NCBI GenBank assembly: GCA_038250835.1
Contig: JBBSBY010000022.1
Span: 1 to 44,388, forward strand
Source: JBBSBY01 sp038250835
GTDB taxonomy: Bacteria; Desulfobacterota; Desulfomonilia; Desulfomonilales; Desulfomonilaceae
Reading direction: 5' to 3'
Length of the DNA: 44,388 nucleotides
Part shown: positions 33,029 through 42,180 of the stretch, one piece after another
How the letters are laid out: each line of letters starts with the position of its first letter
Numbering within the stretch: the stretch's first letter is position 1
The notes under the pieces: model-generated
Told to the model about the DNA's origin: nothing
The model's database searches: none
The model's input: only the letters and a program-made list of their open reading frames with translations
Program-made: the position numbers and the translations under genes

Positions 33029-33741
33029 TAATCAGCCCTGCGTAATCGCGCGTTGAAGATACGCGTCACGTACTGCATTCCGGTTTTGAAAAACTTCAAC
33101 AGGCTTGGCGCTGATTTTGATATACCTTTTGCGCGATCCCGAAACACATAGGGGAATTCGTAAACCGTGAGTCCCTTTTTGCGGCAGGTGTACAAAAATT
33201 CCATAAAATATGCGCCATATCCGGTTGGAATTATGGATACTTTGTCAAAGACGTGGCGCCGGAGAACTACGAAACCACTATCATAATCTTTGATTCCGAA
33301 TCCCAGAACCACCGTGGCCAAGCCGTTAATCATTCGACTGGAAATCACTCTGAGAGGCGATCGATCGTCGATGCCGCCTTCAGCATAGCGAGATCCGACC
33401 ACAATGTCGTATTCATCAAGCTTTTTTATCATTGCCGGCAACAATGAGGGCGGCATACACATATCCGCGTCCATCCAGCCTACTATTTCTCCCCTGGATT
33501 CAATGATGCCGCGATTGAAAGCCGAAGCTAGTCCGCGAGTGTTTACGCGCCGGATAAGTTTAACTCGGGGATCATTGAATTCCTCGACCAGCTTCCAAGT
33601 CTCGTCCGCCGAATCATCGTCAACGACTATAATCTCAACGGGATCTTTTACATGCTCAAAGATACTGTTGATTGTATCAAGTATATTCTCTCGTTCATTG
33701 TATGTGGCTAAAACTATTGAAACTCTGGGATCCCCATCCAC
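33028..33741 (-). CDS. Family 2 glycosyltransferase (dolichol/polyprenyl-phosphate sugar transferase-like)
   Basis: This is a 237-residue GT-A fold enzyme. VSIVLATYNERENI is at 8-21, the nucleotide site EIIVVDDDSADETW at about 36-49, the metal motif MDADM at about 91-95 and VVGSRYAEGG near 115. This matches DPM1-like synthases that transfer a sugar from GDP or UDP donors to polyprenyl phosphate. The C-terminus is soluble, with a basic amphipathic end (RDRAKGISKSAPSLLKFF), so no membrane anchor is encoded. It lies 46 bases after the aminotransferase gene in the same operon. Confidence 0.9.
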   Translation of the reverse strand: MDGDPRVSIVLATYNERENILDTINSIFEHVKDPVEIIVVDDDSADETWKLVEEFNDPRVKLIRRVNTRGLASAFNRGIIESRGEIVGWMDADMCMPPSLLPAMIKKLDEYDIVVGSRYAEGGIDDRSPLRVISSRMINGLATVVLGFGIKDYDSGFVVLRRHVFDKVSIIPTGYGAYFMEFLYTCRKKGLTVYEFPYVFRDRAKGISKSAPSLLKFFKTGMQYVTRIFNARLRRAD

Positions 33742-33787
33742 GGATCACCTCCGTAATCTGAATCTACAAAATTTGCGACAATCTGAA

Positions 33788-34900
33788 TTAGGCTCCGCAC
33801 TCCAAAAGCTTTTCCGACACATACTCCATCTGAGATCGGCCGAGGCCAAGCCCGGAAGGTAGGTAAAGGCCTCTGTTCCAGAGATCAACAGACACCGGGT
33901 AGGCGCCGTCGATTTCGGGAAACCTTTCATCAGAGCCTTTGAAGAGAGGTTGTAGGCTCATGGGACAGAAAAACGAGCGGGTATCAACACCTTTTTCAGC
34001 AAGCAACGCCATCAGCTCATCTTTTGCGCGCCCGAAACCGGGGTCGATCAATATGCCGTACATCCAATAAACATTTTTAGCCCAGGATTCCTCATAAGGT
34101 AAGGTCAGGTCAGGAACGTCTTTGAGAAGCTCGTTATATGTTTCCCCAATAAAACGTTTTCGGCTGATTTTGTCTTCTATCATCTCAACTTGAGCCACAC
34201 CCATAGCGGCTTGTATGTTAGTCATTCTATAGTTGTATCCCATCACCTCATGGACAAACCGCGGCTCCTGAAAACCTTGATTACGCAACAGGGCCAATTT
34301 GTCGGCGATCTTCCTGTCGCGACAAAGGACCATGCCGCCCTCACCTGTGGTGAGTATTTTGTTCCCATAAAAACTAAAGCAAGCGATATCCCCGAATGAG
34401 CCGACTTTTTGGCCGTTTACTTCAGCGCCGTGAGCCTGAGCGCAATCTTCAATGACATATAGCTTGTGCTTGCGGGCAATTTCCATTATGGCGGGCATAT
34501 CACAAGGGTGGCCATACATATGCACAACCATGAGCGCCTTTGTCTTGGGTGTTATTTTTTCTTCTATGAGGTTGGCGTCAATACACCAGGTTTGGGGGTC
34601 TACATCCACCAAAACAGGCCGAGCGCCGGCCAAAATCACCGTATTTGCGGAAACGATCAAGGTGAAATCGGGAATTATAACTTCATCGCCGGGTCCAATG
34701 TCCAGGGCGGCATAGGCCATATGCAAGCCTGTGGTGCAATTGCTGCAAGCTATTCCGTAAGGTGTTCCACAATATGAGGCAAATTTTTCCTCGAACTGAG
34801 TGATATATTTGCCTGCTGAGGAAACCCAATTAGTTTCAATACAATCCGTGACATATTGCATCTCCCGACCATTCAGGAGCGGTTCACAGACGGGAATCAT
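33788..34900 (-). CDS. DegT/DnrJ/EryC1/StrS-family sugar aminotransferase
   Basis: This is a 370-residue PLP-dependent aminotransferase that converts a keto sugar nucleotide to an amino sugar. It begins MIPVCEPLLNGREMQYV, then SSAGKYITQFEEKFASYCG, and has EDCAQAHGAE at about 151-160. The PLP Lys is in CFSFYGNKILTTGEGG (about 181). The C-terminal RDRKIADKLALLRNQG is typical. ATG 34900 is set by GGAGG five bases upstream. It is the first gene of the sugar operon (aminotransferase, glycosyltransferase, cupin, two methyltransferases), which suggests synthesis of a methylated amino sugar for lipopolysaccharide, capsule or glycoprotein. Confidence 0.92.
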   Translation of the reverse strand: MIPVCEPLLNGREMQYVTDCIETNWVSSAGKYITQFEEKFASYCGTPYGIACSNCTTGLHMAYAALDIGPGDEVIIPDFTLIVSANTVILAGARPVLVDVDPQTWCIDANLIEEKITPKTKALMVVHMYGHPCDMPAIMEIARKHKLYVIEDCAQAHGAEVNGQKVGSFGDIACFSFYGNKILTTGEGGMVLCRDRKIADKLALLRNQGFQEPRFVHEVMGYNYRMTNIQAAMGVAQVEMIEDKISRKRFIGETYNELLKDVPDLTLPYEESWAKNVYWMYGILIDPGFGRAKDELMALLAEKGVDTRSFFCPMSLQPLFKGSDERFPEIDGAYPVSVDLWNRGLYLPSGLGLGRSQMEYVSEKLLECGA

Positions 34901-35238
34901 TAAATCCTCCAATGAGCGTTTGGATGTTGCTCGGAGCGCTTTAATATAATTCGTAAGAAGGGGACTTTTCCTACGTTTTTTATCCTTCTATTTGAATGGC
35001 GGCTTTCATTGGGGGGAATGGCCGCATAAACTTTAATTATTTACACCTGTATGAGGCTGGGGTCAAGAAACACTTGATCTTTATATTGGTTTTTAAGAAG
35101 GAATTGTTATACGAGGAGAAGACCGTGTAGTCGGCAAAATTAAACGGCTCATTTTTAATGGGATTGGATACGACAATGTTGACCGCAAAGTTATTGTTTA
35201 CTAATTCGAAGAGACCTTACCCAGCCCCACCCTAATCT
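34901..35238. other. Gene-free stretch
   Basis: This is the promoter region of the sugar operon and the 3' side of ybeY. GGCTGGGGTC near 35051 and ACCCAGCCCC near 35219 could pair over a distance. No gene is seen. Confidence 0.4.
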
Positions 35239-35676
35239 TCAGTCAAAAAACTTATGAAAAATGTCATTTACTTCACCGGTCATCTGCTCCGCGTCCAAAG
35301 GACTATCGTGATGCAATCCATGCAGGTGCAGCAGGCCGTGAATCAGTAAATACAAGATCATTTCATCATCTGTGTAGCCAAGGTCCTCAGCATCCGATCG
35401 GGCTCTGTCGGAACATATCACCACATCTCCCAGCATATTGCGATCCGAAATGATTTTGAGCCCTTCAGATTGAGAAAACGACAAGACATTTGTGGGGCCG
35501 TTTTTGCCTCTATATGTATGGTTCAACTCCGTCATTTCATCACTGTTTACAATTGAAATTGAAGCGGAGGTTTCAGAGCTATAACCCAAGCCTTCTAATA
35601 TTTGTTCCGTTTTCGTCTGCAGATCTTCCGGGTTTATGTTTATCTTTGTCTGCCTGTTGTCTATTAGTATCCGCAT
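35239..35676 (-). CDS. ybeY: Endoribonuclease YbeY
   Basis: YbeY is a zinc metalloendoribonuclease for 16S rRNA 3' maturation and ribosome quality control. It is 145 residues. The metal motif HGLLHLHGLHHD at about 113-124 matches the family HGxLHLxGxDH consensus, and NVLSFSQSEG and LGDVVICSDRA precede it. The ATG at 35676 has AGGA 8 bases upstream and lies inside the end of the 7TM-HD gene, a 98-base overlap. It is the last gene of the phoH/7TM-HD/ybeY operon, a known order in bacteria. Confidence 0.95.
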   Translation of the reverse strand: MRILIDNRQTKININPEDLQTKTEQILEGLGYSSETSASISIVNSDEMTELNHTYRGKNGPTNVLSFSQSEGLKIISDRNMLGDVVICSDRARSDAEDLGYTDDEMILYLLIHGLLHLHGLHHDSPLDAEQMTGEVNDIFHKFFD

Positions 35677-38062
35677 TCGTTTTATCCTGGAATTCAGACT
35701 TGGGGTATTCCACTCTAGTGTGCAGCATCCCCTGCAGAGCGCGCACGAATGATTTGGTGATTGCGTGCAAATCCTTGAGCGTCAGAGTAGATTGGTCCAA
35801 TTGGCCTTCACTGAACAGACCCAGGACCAATGTTTGAACCCTTTTCTGGATACGCGCCGGAGTTGGGTCCGCCAGTGTCCTACACGCCGCTTCTGCAACA
35901 TCGGCCAACATAACCAACGCCGCTTCCTTGGTTTGAGGTCTAGGCCCGGAGTAGCGATATTTATCCTCGGATACGGTTTGATTGGTCTTCTCAGCCTTCT
36001 CCAAAGCTTTAACATAGAAATATTTTATAAGATTTGACCCATGGTGCTGCTGAATAATATCTATAATTGGTTGCCCAAGGCGATGTTCCTTCGCTTTTTC
36101 TACACCATGCTTGACATGAGTAACCAGTATAAGCGCGGACATGCTCGGCTCAAGCTTGTCGTGAGGATTTGGGCCTCTCCCCTGATTCTCTATAAAATAC
36201 ATGGGCTTGGCGGTTTTACCCACTTTTCCGATATCATGAAACATTGCGCCGACTCGGGCCAAAAACGGATTTGCGCCTATAGCTTCGGCGGCTGCTTCAG
36301 CAAGATTCCCCACAAGTAACGAATGGTGGTAAGTTCCGGGCGCTTCTTGAGCCATTTCTTTCAGCAGCGGGTGATTGAGGTTGGCAAGCTCCGACATTTT
36401 AATATTAGTCATGTACCCCAGCGGCTCCAGCAGAGGAGACAGCCCTGTGGCAAGTAATCCGCTTAATAAACCTCCAAGGAATCCCAGCCCGACTTCGTAA
36501 ATTTCATGAAAAGTATGTAGCTGACCCAATGCCATCTTGATTGCGGCAATCGAGACCATGTTCACGACACCGACCACCAGACCGGCTCTCAGCATAGATT
36601 TACGATCTAAAACATAAATCATTCCATGAAGTCCGACGATTCCGGAAATAAAATAAAAGGTGAATAGATAAATATCCCCTTCTATGGTCAGAGTCGCCGT
36701 TATGGCTAGAATGGCCGAGAAGATAAAAGCTATTTTGCCGTCCACCATTAAAGCGGTGAGCATGGCCCCGGTTGCTATGGGCGCCGCGTAGAGTATGGCG
36801 TTGGGACTTATTGTAGGCTTTCCGGAAGCCGTCAAGGCCGCGGATGTCATGCTTGTGAATCTCACCAAAATAATGGTACCCAGGAGCAAGAGGCTGAGCA
36901 ATATCAAATCTTCCGTGGCATAACGAACTCGGTCGAGATGCATTTCACTGTAATAGGACACCAAACGCAGCAACAGCAGCAGCAATAGGAAATAACCCGC
37001 TATTATTATATATCTACTGTATTCCGGATTAGCTTTGTTCAAACCTTCCAATTTTTTTATGTGGCCCTCATTGAGCGGCTCACCCTCTTTGATTATAGGT
37101 TCACCTTTGGCCACCTGAAAGTATACACTTTTGACCTGTGCCAGAGCCTCTTTCTTTAGAGCTTCACTTTTTTCTTTATTGTAGTGAATGCTTACATTGA
37201 TTAAATCTCTTGCCAATTTTCTAATGGTTTTTGAGAGGGCCGGGTCCGACGTTGAATCATTCTCTTCCGCATCAATGAAATGAATGGCTTCCGCTAAATC
37301 GTAAATCGACGATAAATCCTTTAAAGGTTCCAACTTGTCCCTGGTTTTAAACTTTAATAGAATACCCTGCTTCCCGTCTCGCATCAGGAGTTCGCGATTT
37401 TGAACTATTCCTTTAATAAGGACGGGCGTGACCATAGAAGTCAAATCACGTTGAATTCTCGGATTAAATCCCATGGATTTAAGCACGGCAAAGCCTGAAG
37501 GGGAAATGTTAGCGCCGATCAAGTTTTCGAATCGCGCCTTCAGAGCTTCATCATCCATGGGTCTAAATACTTTTTGAATCTGATGGTCCGGAGTCGCTGC
37601 GGATTCGTTCGGGTTTTCCGCCTCTCTCTTGGCTTCGGCTTCCTGTTGGAGATAATCGGACATGAAATCGAATGCGGTGGCAATCCGTTTTTGAACTTCA
37701 TGCACCATTTCTTCGTCAGCGTCGTACAGCGGCCTTACTGATTTAAGAACTTCATCAATATTTTTGTTGGTTGCGGATTCGTCAAAGACTTTAAACGTTA
37801 TTGGCGAAATGATAGTCTCAGGCGCCGGTTCTCCGAGCGTTAAATCGTATAATTTGAAACTTTTGGGTGTAATTAGAAACGCCGCAATCAATGAAGTCGC
37901 AATAATCAACGCCCAGCGCTGCCACTTAGATTCCGCAAAGAAAAACAGCCATTCCGGAACAACTTTAGCCGCATATTTGCGCGCCCCGTTTCCTAAATTC
38001 TTTTTAGGATCAGGTTTCTTAGACTTATCGAGTGCTCTTATCTTATTTTGTGAATCCGGCAT
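35579..38062 (-). CDS. 7TM-HD membrane protein, PgpH-like cyclic-di-AMP phosphodiesterase
   Basis: This is an 827-residue protein of the 7TMR-HD family; PgpH in Listeria and relatives hydrolyse cyclic di-AMP. After a basic N-terminus there is a TM at about 52-70, then an extracellular domain to about 340 (7TMR-HDED). About seven membrane segments follow (YIIIAGYFLLLLLLLRL through VVGVVNMVSIAAIKMAL, about 340-555). The cytoplasmic HD domain has HH near 577 and the metal His-Asp in MFHDIGK near 608. The C-terminal 45 residues are polar and low in complexity and lie over the start of ybeY. It begins 2 bases after phoH. The nucleotide substrate is inferred from family. Confidence 0.88.
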   Translation of the reverse strand: MPDSQNKIRALDKSKKPDPKKNLGNGARKYAAKVVPEWLFFFAESKWQRWALIIATSLIAAFLITPKSFKLYDLTLGEPAPETIISPITFKVFDESATNKNIDEVLKSVRPLYDADEEMVHEVQKRIATAFDFMSDYLQQEAEAKREAENPNESAATPDHQIQKVFRPMDDEALKARFENLIGANISPSGFAVLKSMGFNPRIQRDLTSMVTPVLIKGIVQNRELLMRDGKQGILLKFKTRDKLEPLKDLSSIYDLAEAIHFIDAEENDSTSDPALSKTIRKLARDLINVSIHYNKEKSEALKKEALAQVKSVYFQVAKGEPIIKEGEPLNEGHIKKLEGLNKANPEYSRYIIIAGYFLLLLLLLRLVSYYSEMHLDRVRYATEDLILLSLLLLGTIILVRFTSMTSAALTASGKPTISPNAILYAAPIATGAMLTALMVDGKIAFIFSAILAITATLTIEGDIYLFTFYFISGIVGLHGMIYVLDRKSMLRAGLVVGVVNMVSIAAIKMALGQLHTFHEIYEVGLGFLGGLLSGLLATGLSPLLEPLGYMTNIKMSELANLNHPLLKEMAQEAPGTYHHSLLVGNLAEAAAEAIGANPFLARVGAMFHDIGKVGKTAKPMYFIENQGRGPNPHDKLEPSMSALILVTHVKHGVEKAKEHRLGQPIIDIIQQHHGSNLIKYFYVKALEKAEKTNQTVSEDKYRYSGPRPQTKEAALVMLADVAEAACRTLADPTPARIQKRVQTLVLGLFSEGQLDQSTLTLKDLHAITKSFVRALQGMLHTRVEYPKSEFQDKTNADTNRQQADKDKHKPGRSADENGTNIRRLGL

Positions 38063-38064
38063 TT

Positions 38065-39105
38065 TTATCGTGTGTATCCGTGTTTGGTGTCGGCAGTTGG
38101 TTTATTTTCATAAGCTTTTATGATTTCTTGGACCAATGGGTGCCGCACTACATCCTGATCCGTAAATTTCACGAATTGAATTCCCTCAATGTTGGTCAAG
38201 ATTTCTCCGGCTTCCACCAAACCCGACTTGGTCCCATTCGGCAAGTCGATTTGGGTTATGTCCCCGGTTATTACCGCTTTAGACGAGTATCCCAGCCTAG
38301 TCAAGAACATCTTCATTTGTTCCGATGTGGTGTTCTGAGCCTCATCCAAAATAACAAAGGAATCGTTAAGCGTTCTACCACGCATGAACGCAAGCGGGGC
38401 CACCTCTATATCGCCGCGTTCGACCATCCGATTCGCCTTCTCAAAATCAATCATATCATGAAGCGCGTCGTACAGTGGACGCAGATATGGATTCACCTTT
38501 TCGTAAAGATCTCCAGGCAAAAATCCCAACTTTTCCCCTGCTTCAACCGCCGGTCTGGCCAAAACTATTCTCCGGAGTTCTTTCCGGGCTAGAGACGCTA
38601 CCGCCATTGCCATAGCTAGATATGTTTTTCCCGTGCCTGCAGGACCGACTCCAAAGACGATATCGTGTTTGGCTATAGCCTCGATGTATAGTTTCTGCCC
38701 CAGCGTCTTAGGCGTTATCGGCCGTTTACCCGCCGATGTGTACACTACCTCTCGCAATAAATCTTTAATCTTTGCGCTCGAATCGCGCTCCAGCAAACGA
38801 ACGGCTTGATCGATATCCGCCGGATTTATCGGAAAACCGTCTCGCGCAAGGGGATAAAGCTGCTTCAGGACTCTTTCCGCAAGTTCATCCTTGGGAGGAT
38901 TTCCATAAATGGACAATGTATTGCCTTTAATGGAAATATTAACTTTTAAAGTTTTTTCAATAAATTTAATATTCTTGCTGAGTTCGCCAACTAATGCCTG
39001 AAAAGCTCCGATGTTGTCAAAGCTGACTCGCCGGGCCGTTTTCTCGGCATCCGGCGCAAAATCTCTTTTCAACAAGTTGCACTCGCCATTTGCATTGCGC
39101 TCCAA
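38065..39105 (-). CDS. PhoH-like ATPase
   Basis: PhoH-family RNA-associated ATPase. Its position before ybeY is conserved in bacteria and suggests a role in RNA turnover. It is 346 residues. An N-terminal KH-like region (about 35-115) is followed by the P-loop GVGPAGTGKTYLAMAMAV at about 150-167, VLARPAVEAGEKLGFLPGD, Walker B VILDEAQNTT at about 248 and ITGDITQIDLP. The start is uncertain: no ATG is in frame before the conserved part. TTG at 39105 gives this length, while TTG at 39075 has a weak GGCGAG ahead. Confidence 0.92.
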   Translation of the reverse strand: MERNANGECNLLKRDFAPDAEKTARRVSFDNIGAFQALVGELSKNIKFIEKTLKVNISIKGNTLSIYGNPPKDELAERVLKQLYPLARDGFPINPADIDQAVRLLERDSSAKIKDLLREVVYTSAGKRPITPKTLGQKLYIEAIAKHDIVFGVGPAGTGKTYLAMAMAVASLARKELRRIVLARPAVEAGEKLGFLPGDLYEKVNPYLRPLYDALHDMIDFEKANRMVERGDIEVAPLAFMRGRTLNDSFVILDEAQNTTSEQMKMFLTRLGYSSKAVITGDITQIDLPNGTKSGLVEAGEILTNIEGIQFVKFTDQDVVRHPLVQEIIKAYENKPTADTKHGYTR

Positions 39106-39297
39106 TAGCTGATGTGATTAAATTCTGGATTCAATAGGCCTTTGCCTACTCATAACACACTACAAATAAACGCATTTTATATAATCATATTCCTTCTAAT
39201 GGGAAGAAGCAACGGGAATCGGCGCGCTGGACGTGATATTGTATTTGGACGCGGACGCGTCATATTGATTGCATATCAAGCCGCATGAAGGAACATT

Positions 39298-40116
39298 ATG
39301 AGCGACAAAAACATTGAAACAGACTCCGCCGCCGAGGCGTTCGGCAAAATGCTGTCCATAATTAAAGCGCTACGAGCTGAAAACGGCTGTCCCTGGGATC
39401 AGAAGCAGACTCCACAATCATTTCACCCGTATATCCTCGAAGAGTATCATGAACTTGTCCACGCTTTAAATTGCGGCGATCTCGACGGCATAACGGACGA
39501 AATGGGCGATCTCATATTCATCGTAATTTTCACGGCTTATTTGTTTGAGCAGGAGAAGTTCACCTCTATCACCAAGGTACTCAAAGGTTCTATGACCAAG
39601 ATGATCCGTCGACATCCTCACGTGTTCGGCAATACGTCAGTAAAAGACGCTGACGAAGTTATCGCCAATTGGCGCAAGATTAAATCCAGGGAAAAAACGC
39701 ATTTGGAGAGGACCAGCCTATTGGACGGCATCCCCAGATCTCTGCCGGCGCTGGCGCGAGCTCAAAAGCTGGCCAAAAGGGCGGCTCGTGTGGGGTTTGA
39801 TTGGACCTTACCTGAAGAGGTATTTGCTAAACTTGATGAAGAACATGGCGAATTCCGACTAGCGGTCGATAAAAGAAATAAATCGGAAATGCGAGAAGAA
39901 TTAGGAGACCTGCTGTTTGTATTAACCAATGTGGCGCGCCATTTGGAACTTGACGCCGAAGACGCATTAAACGAAGCGTCCGACAAGTTTGAGCGCAGAT
40001 TTAAGCATATCGAAGGGAGATTGTCGGCCAGGGGGGCAAGTATCGAGGAATCCAATCTCGAAGAAATGGATAAATACTGGGACGAAGCCAAAGAAATTGA
40101 GAAGCGAGATAAGTAG
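39298..40116 (+). CDS. mazG: Nucleoside triphosphate pyrophosphohydrolase MazG
   Basis: MazG hydrolyses (d)NTPs to monophosphate and pyrophosphate, for housecleaning and moderation of ppGpp-related stress. It is 272 residues and has two MazG folds. Domain 1 has the signature GCPWDQKQTPQSFHPYILEE and metal-binding EMGDLIFIVIF. The linker has HPHVFG. Domain 2 has RVGFDWTLPEEVFAKLDEE and EELGDLLFVLTNVARHL. ATG 39298 follows AAGGA with five-base spacing. It is divergent from phoH, 192 bases between starts, and monocistronic. Confidence 0.95.
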   Translation: MSDKNIETDSAAEAFGKMLSIIKALRAENGCPWDQKQTPQSFHPYILEEYHELVHALNCGDLDGITDEMGDLIFIVIFTAYLFEQEKFTSITKVLKGSMTKMIRRHPHVFGNTSVKDADEVIANWRKIKSREKTHLERTSLLDGIPRSLPALARAQKLAKRAARVGFDWTLPEEVFAKLDEEHGEFRLAVDKRNKSEMREELGDLLFVLTNVARHLELDAEDALNEASDKFERRFKHIEGRLSARGASIEESNLEEMDKYWDEAKEIEKRDK

Positions 40117-40156
40117 TGAAGGCTCAATGGCTTAGGTATGACCCGTCCATAGATCC

Positions 40157-40270
40157 GTCATGCCGGCGAAGGTCGGTATCCAGGATTATTGTACAACTCT
40201 GGTGAACCGGCGGAGCCGGCATCAAAGACCAAAAGTTAATTCCTAAATTCCATTTTCATTGCAGTGACGG
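40157..40270. repeat. Dispersed palindromic repeat, copy 5 (inner part only)
   Basis: The left inner end GTCATGCCGG...GGTATCCAG and right inner end AAATTCCATTTTCATTGCAGTGACGG correspond to the inner inverted ends of copy 1. The outer CTATAAA and AACTTCGAGAAATCC parts are missing. It lies between the convergent mazG and selD genes. Confidence 0.6.
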
Positions 40271-40302
40271 AAAAGAAAAGGTCGCCGGCTGCGGCCCCAT
40301 AA

Positions 40303-41352
40303 TCACGAGATTTCGACCAGTCCGTCCGGGTGGCCGGATTCAACAAAACCAATCTTAGCCAAAGGCGAAACCCCTGCATTTTCCAGCTTTTTGAGTAACT
40401 CTCCAGCCACGGCTTCAGGGGCTCCTATAATTAGGCCCCCGGATGTTTGTGGATCGAATAATAGATCCGTAATCGACATTGGTATACCATCATCCAGACT
40501 AATCCATGAGCTGAAGAATTTTCGGTTGGCATAAGCGCCGCCCGGAATAAAGCCGTTTTTTGCGGCCTCAATCGCGCCCTCGAGTAAGGGAATTTGGGCG
40601 GAATCAATCTTGACCAGCGCCTTAGAAGCCCTGGCCATTTCCACCAGGTGCCCGGCGACTCCAAATCCGGTGACATCCGTCGCGGCCTTTGCGCCGATTG
40701 AAACGCCCGCTTCCGAAGCCGCTTTGTTTATCGAACACATCGAATCAACCATGGCTTTCAGGGCGCCTTCAGACGCGGCGCTCGCTTTGCCTGCAGTCGC
40801 AATCACTCCCGTGCCCAGGGCTTTTGTCAATATCAAAACATCACCCGGCTTGAGACCGGAATTGGTCATTAATTGATCCGGGCGAATCAAACCCGTCACG
40901 GATAAGCCATATTTAGGCTCATCGTCTTCTACGCTATGGCCGCCGATTAGAGCCACGCCGGCTTCGTCCAGGATCTCTAATCCGCCGGCAAGGATCCGCC
41001 TCAGCGTGCTTAAACCTAACTTCTTACTGGGAAAACACACTATGTTTAAAGCCGTAATCGGTTTACCGCCCATAGCGTAAACATCGCTTAATGAGTTCGC
41101 CGCAGCGGCTCTACCAAAAACGGCAGGATCATCAACAATTGGGGTAAAAAAATCTATGGTTTGCACCAGCGCCAGATCATCCGAAATCTTATAAACCCCG
41201 GCGTCTTCCGAGCCCGCCAAGCCGGTCAAGACATTAGGATTGTGAGCAATCTTTAGCTGAGATAGAGCTTCATCGAGGTCTCCCGGACCTATTTTAGCGG
41301 CTCAACCGGATGTCTTGGCTAATGATGTGAGCTTTACGTTGTCTGACGTCAC
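40303..41352 (-). CDS. selD: Selenide, water dikinase SelD with selenocysteine at the active site
   Basis: SelD makes selenophosphate from selenide and ATP, the selenium donor for selenocysteine and selenouridine. Standard ORF calling starts late (41229), because an in-frame TGA at 41302-41304 interrupts the frame. Reading it as Sec extends the protein to 349 residues, the normal size. The N-terminus is then VTSDNVKLTSLAKTSG-Sec-AAKIGPGDLDEALSQ, with Sec17 exactly where other SelD proteins have the catalytic Cys or Sec followed by the essential Lys. GTG 41352 is preceded by GGGAGGAATACA, a good Shine-Dalgarno. The C-terminal ATP and dimer motifs (ALIGGHSVEDDEPKYGLSVT, FDPQTSGGLI) are intact. 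The real stop is also TGA. The gene is alone. Confidence 0.94.
41270..41304 (-). promoter_or_regulatory. Candidate bacterial SECIS element for selD
   Basis: Just after the UGA codon, GGTC-CGGGA-GACC forms a short stem with a GGG-containing apical loop. The loop starts 17 bases past the UGA, inside the usual 16-37-base window for bacterial SECIS hairpins. The stem is only four pairs, so folding needs checking. Confidence 0.45.
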
Positions 41353-41627
41353 TGTATTCCTCCCGCGGTAAACCGGCGGAGTAAAAATATTGTGTGATGT
41401 AAGAACATCACGGATGAACAAAGCTGTTCGGAAATCTTATATCGATATTTTCTATATTAAATATAGATTGAGCCTTTTGCAACTTACCGAGGCAAATAGT
41501 CCGAGTGTGATATGCTCCAGCAGGATAATAAGATAAAGAACGGAGGCGCCGGTAGGAGATGTTCTAAGAGTCAGTGGTCTGAGATCATGTCACTTCAGCC
41601 GGGTGTCAAGGCATAGGAAGCAATAAC

Positions 41628-41867
41628 CTATATGAGATGCTCGGGACAATCGCAGTACAATTTAGCTTGGAGATCTTTGGCCTGGAGATCTAAATTACTC
41701 ACGCCGGCTTGAAAATCCCTGGTGCAGGCGTGATCCGGTCCCACAAAATCAGCCAAAAAGAGGTAGGCTTTCTTTTTCCAAGACAAATAAGCCTGCTTGT
41801 CGAACTCTGTTTTCACGACATTCCAGCCGGCCTCAATGAGATCGTCGATTGATTCCTGGAACTGCAT
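41628..41867 (-). CDS. Hypothetical small protein
   Basis: This 79-residue protein begins MQFQESIDDLIEAGWNVVKT and has Cys residues at CTRDFQAG and CDCPEHLI. GAGGGAG lies 3-4 bases before the ATG, so it is probably translated. It has no signal peptide, membrane segment or known domain. LDLQAKDLQAKL contains a small duplication (LQAKDLQAK). It could be a small zinc-binding or regulatory protein; the family is not recognised. Confidence 0.6.
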   Translation of the reverse strand: MQFQESIDDLIEAGWNVVKTEFDKQAYLSWKKKAYLFLADFVGPDHACTRDFQAGVSNLDLQAKDLQAKLYCDCPEHLI

Positions 41868-42180
41868 TTACTCCCTCTTTCCGAAACTCTCTTGTTGCGT
41901 ACTCAATAAATGCACTGTAATTAATCGTTGGTGATTAGTTTAATATTTGTCGTTGATTAGTTGCAGGCGAATATCGCCCGCAACCAATTGAATCTAAGGT
42001 CGGTTTTGCCGGGGCTATGTGGAATCAATTCGACGCCTAAACATTAATTCAAATCAGCGTCAATAAGTTTGAACCGACCTCGATTATTTTCTAAGAGTTT
42101 GATAGACACTTAAAAAGATCTTACTTTCCGATCACATTGTTTCAAAATTGTTACTTCGTGCTACACAAATGTAAATGACG
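41868..42180. other. Gene-free stretch with a long hairpin
   Basis: GTTGCAGGCGA-ATA-TCGCCCGCAAC at 41960-41984 forms a strong stem of 11 positions with one mismatch. It is between two leftward genes and may end the amphi-Trp transcript, but has no U-tract. Short direct repeats CGTTG.TGATTAGTT lie just to its left. Confidence 0.45.
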
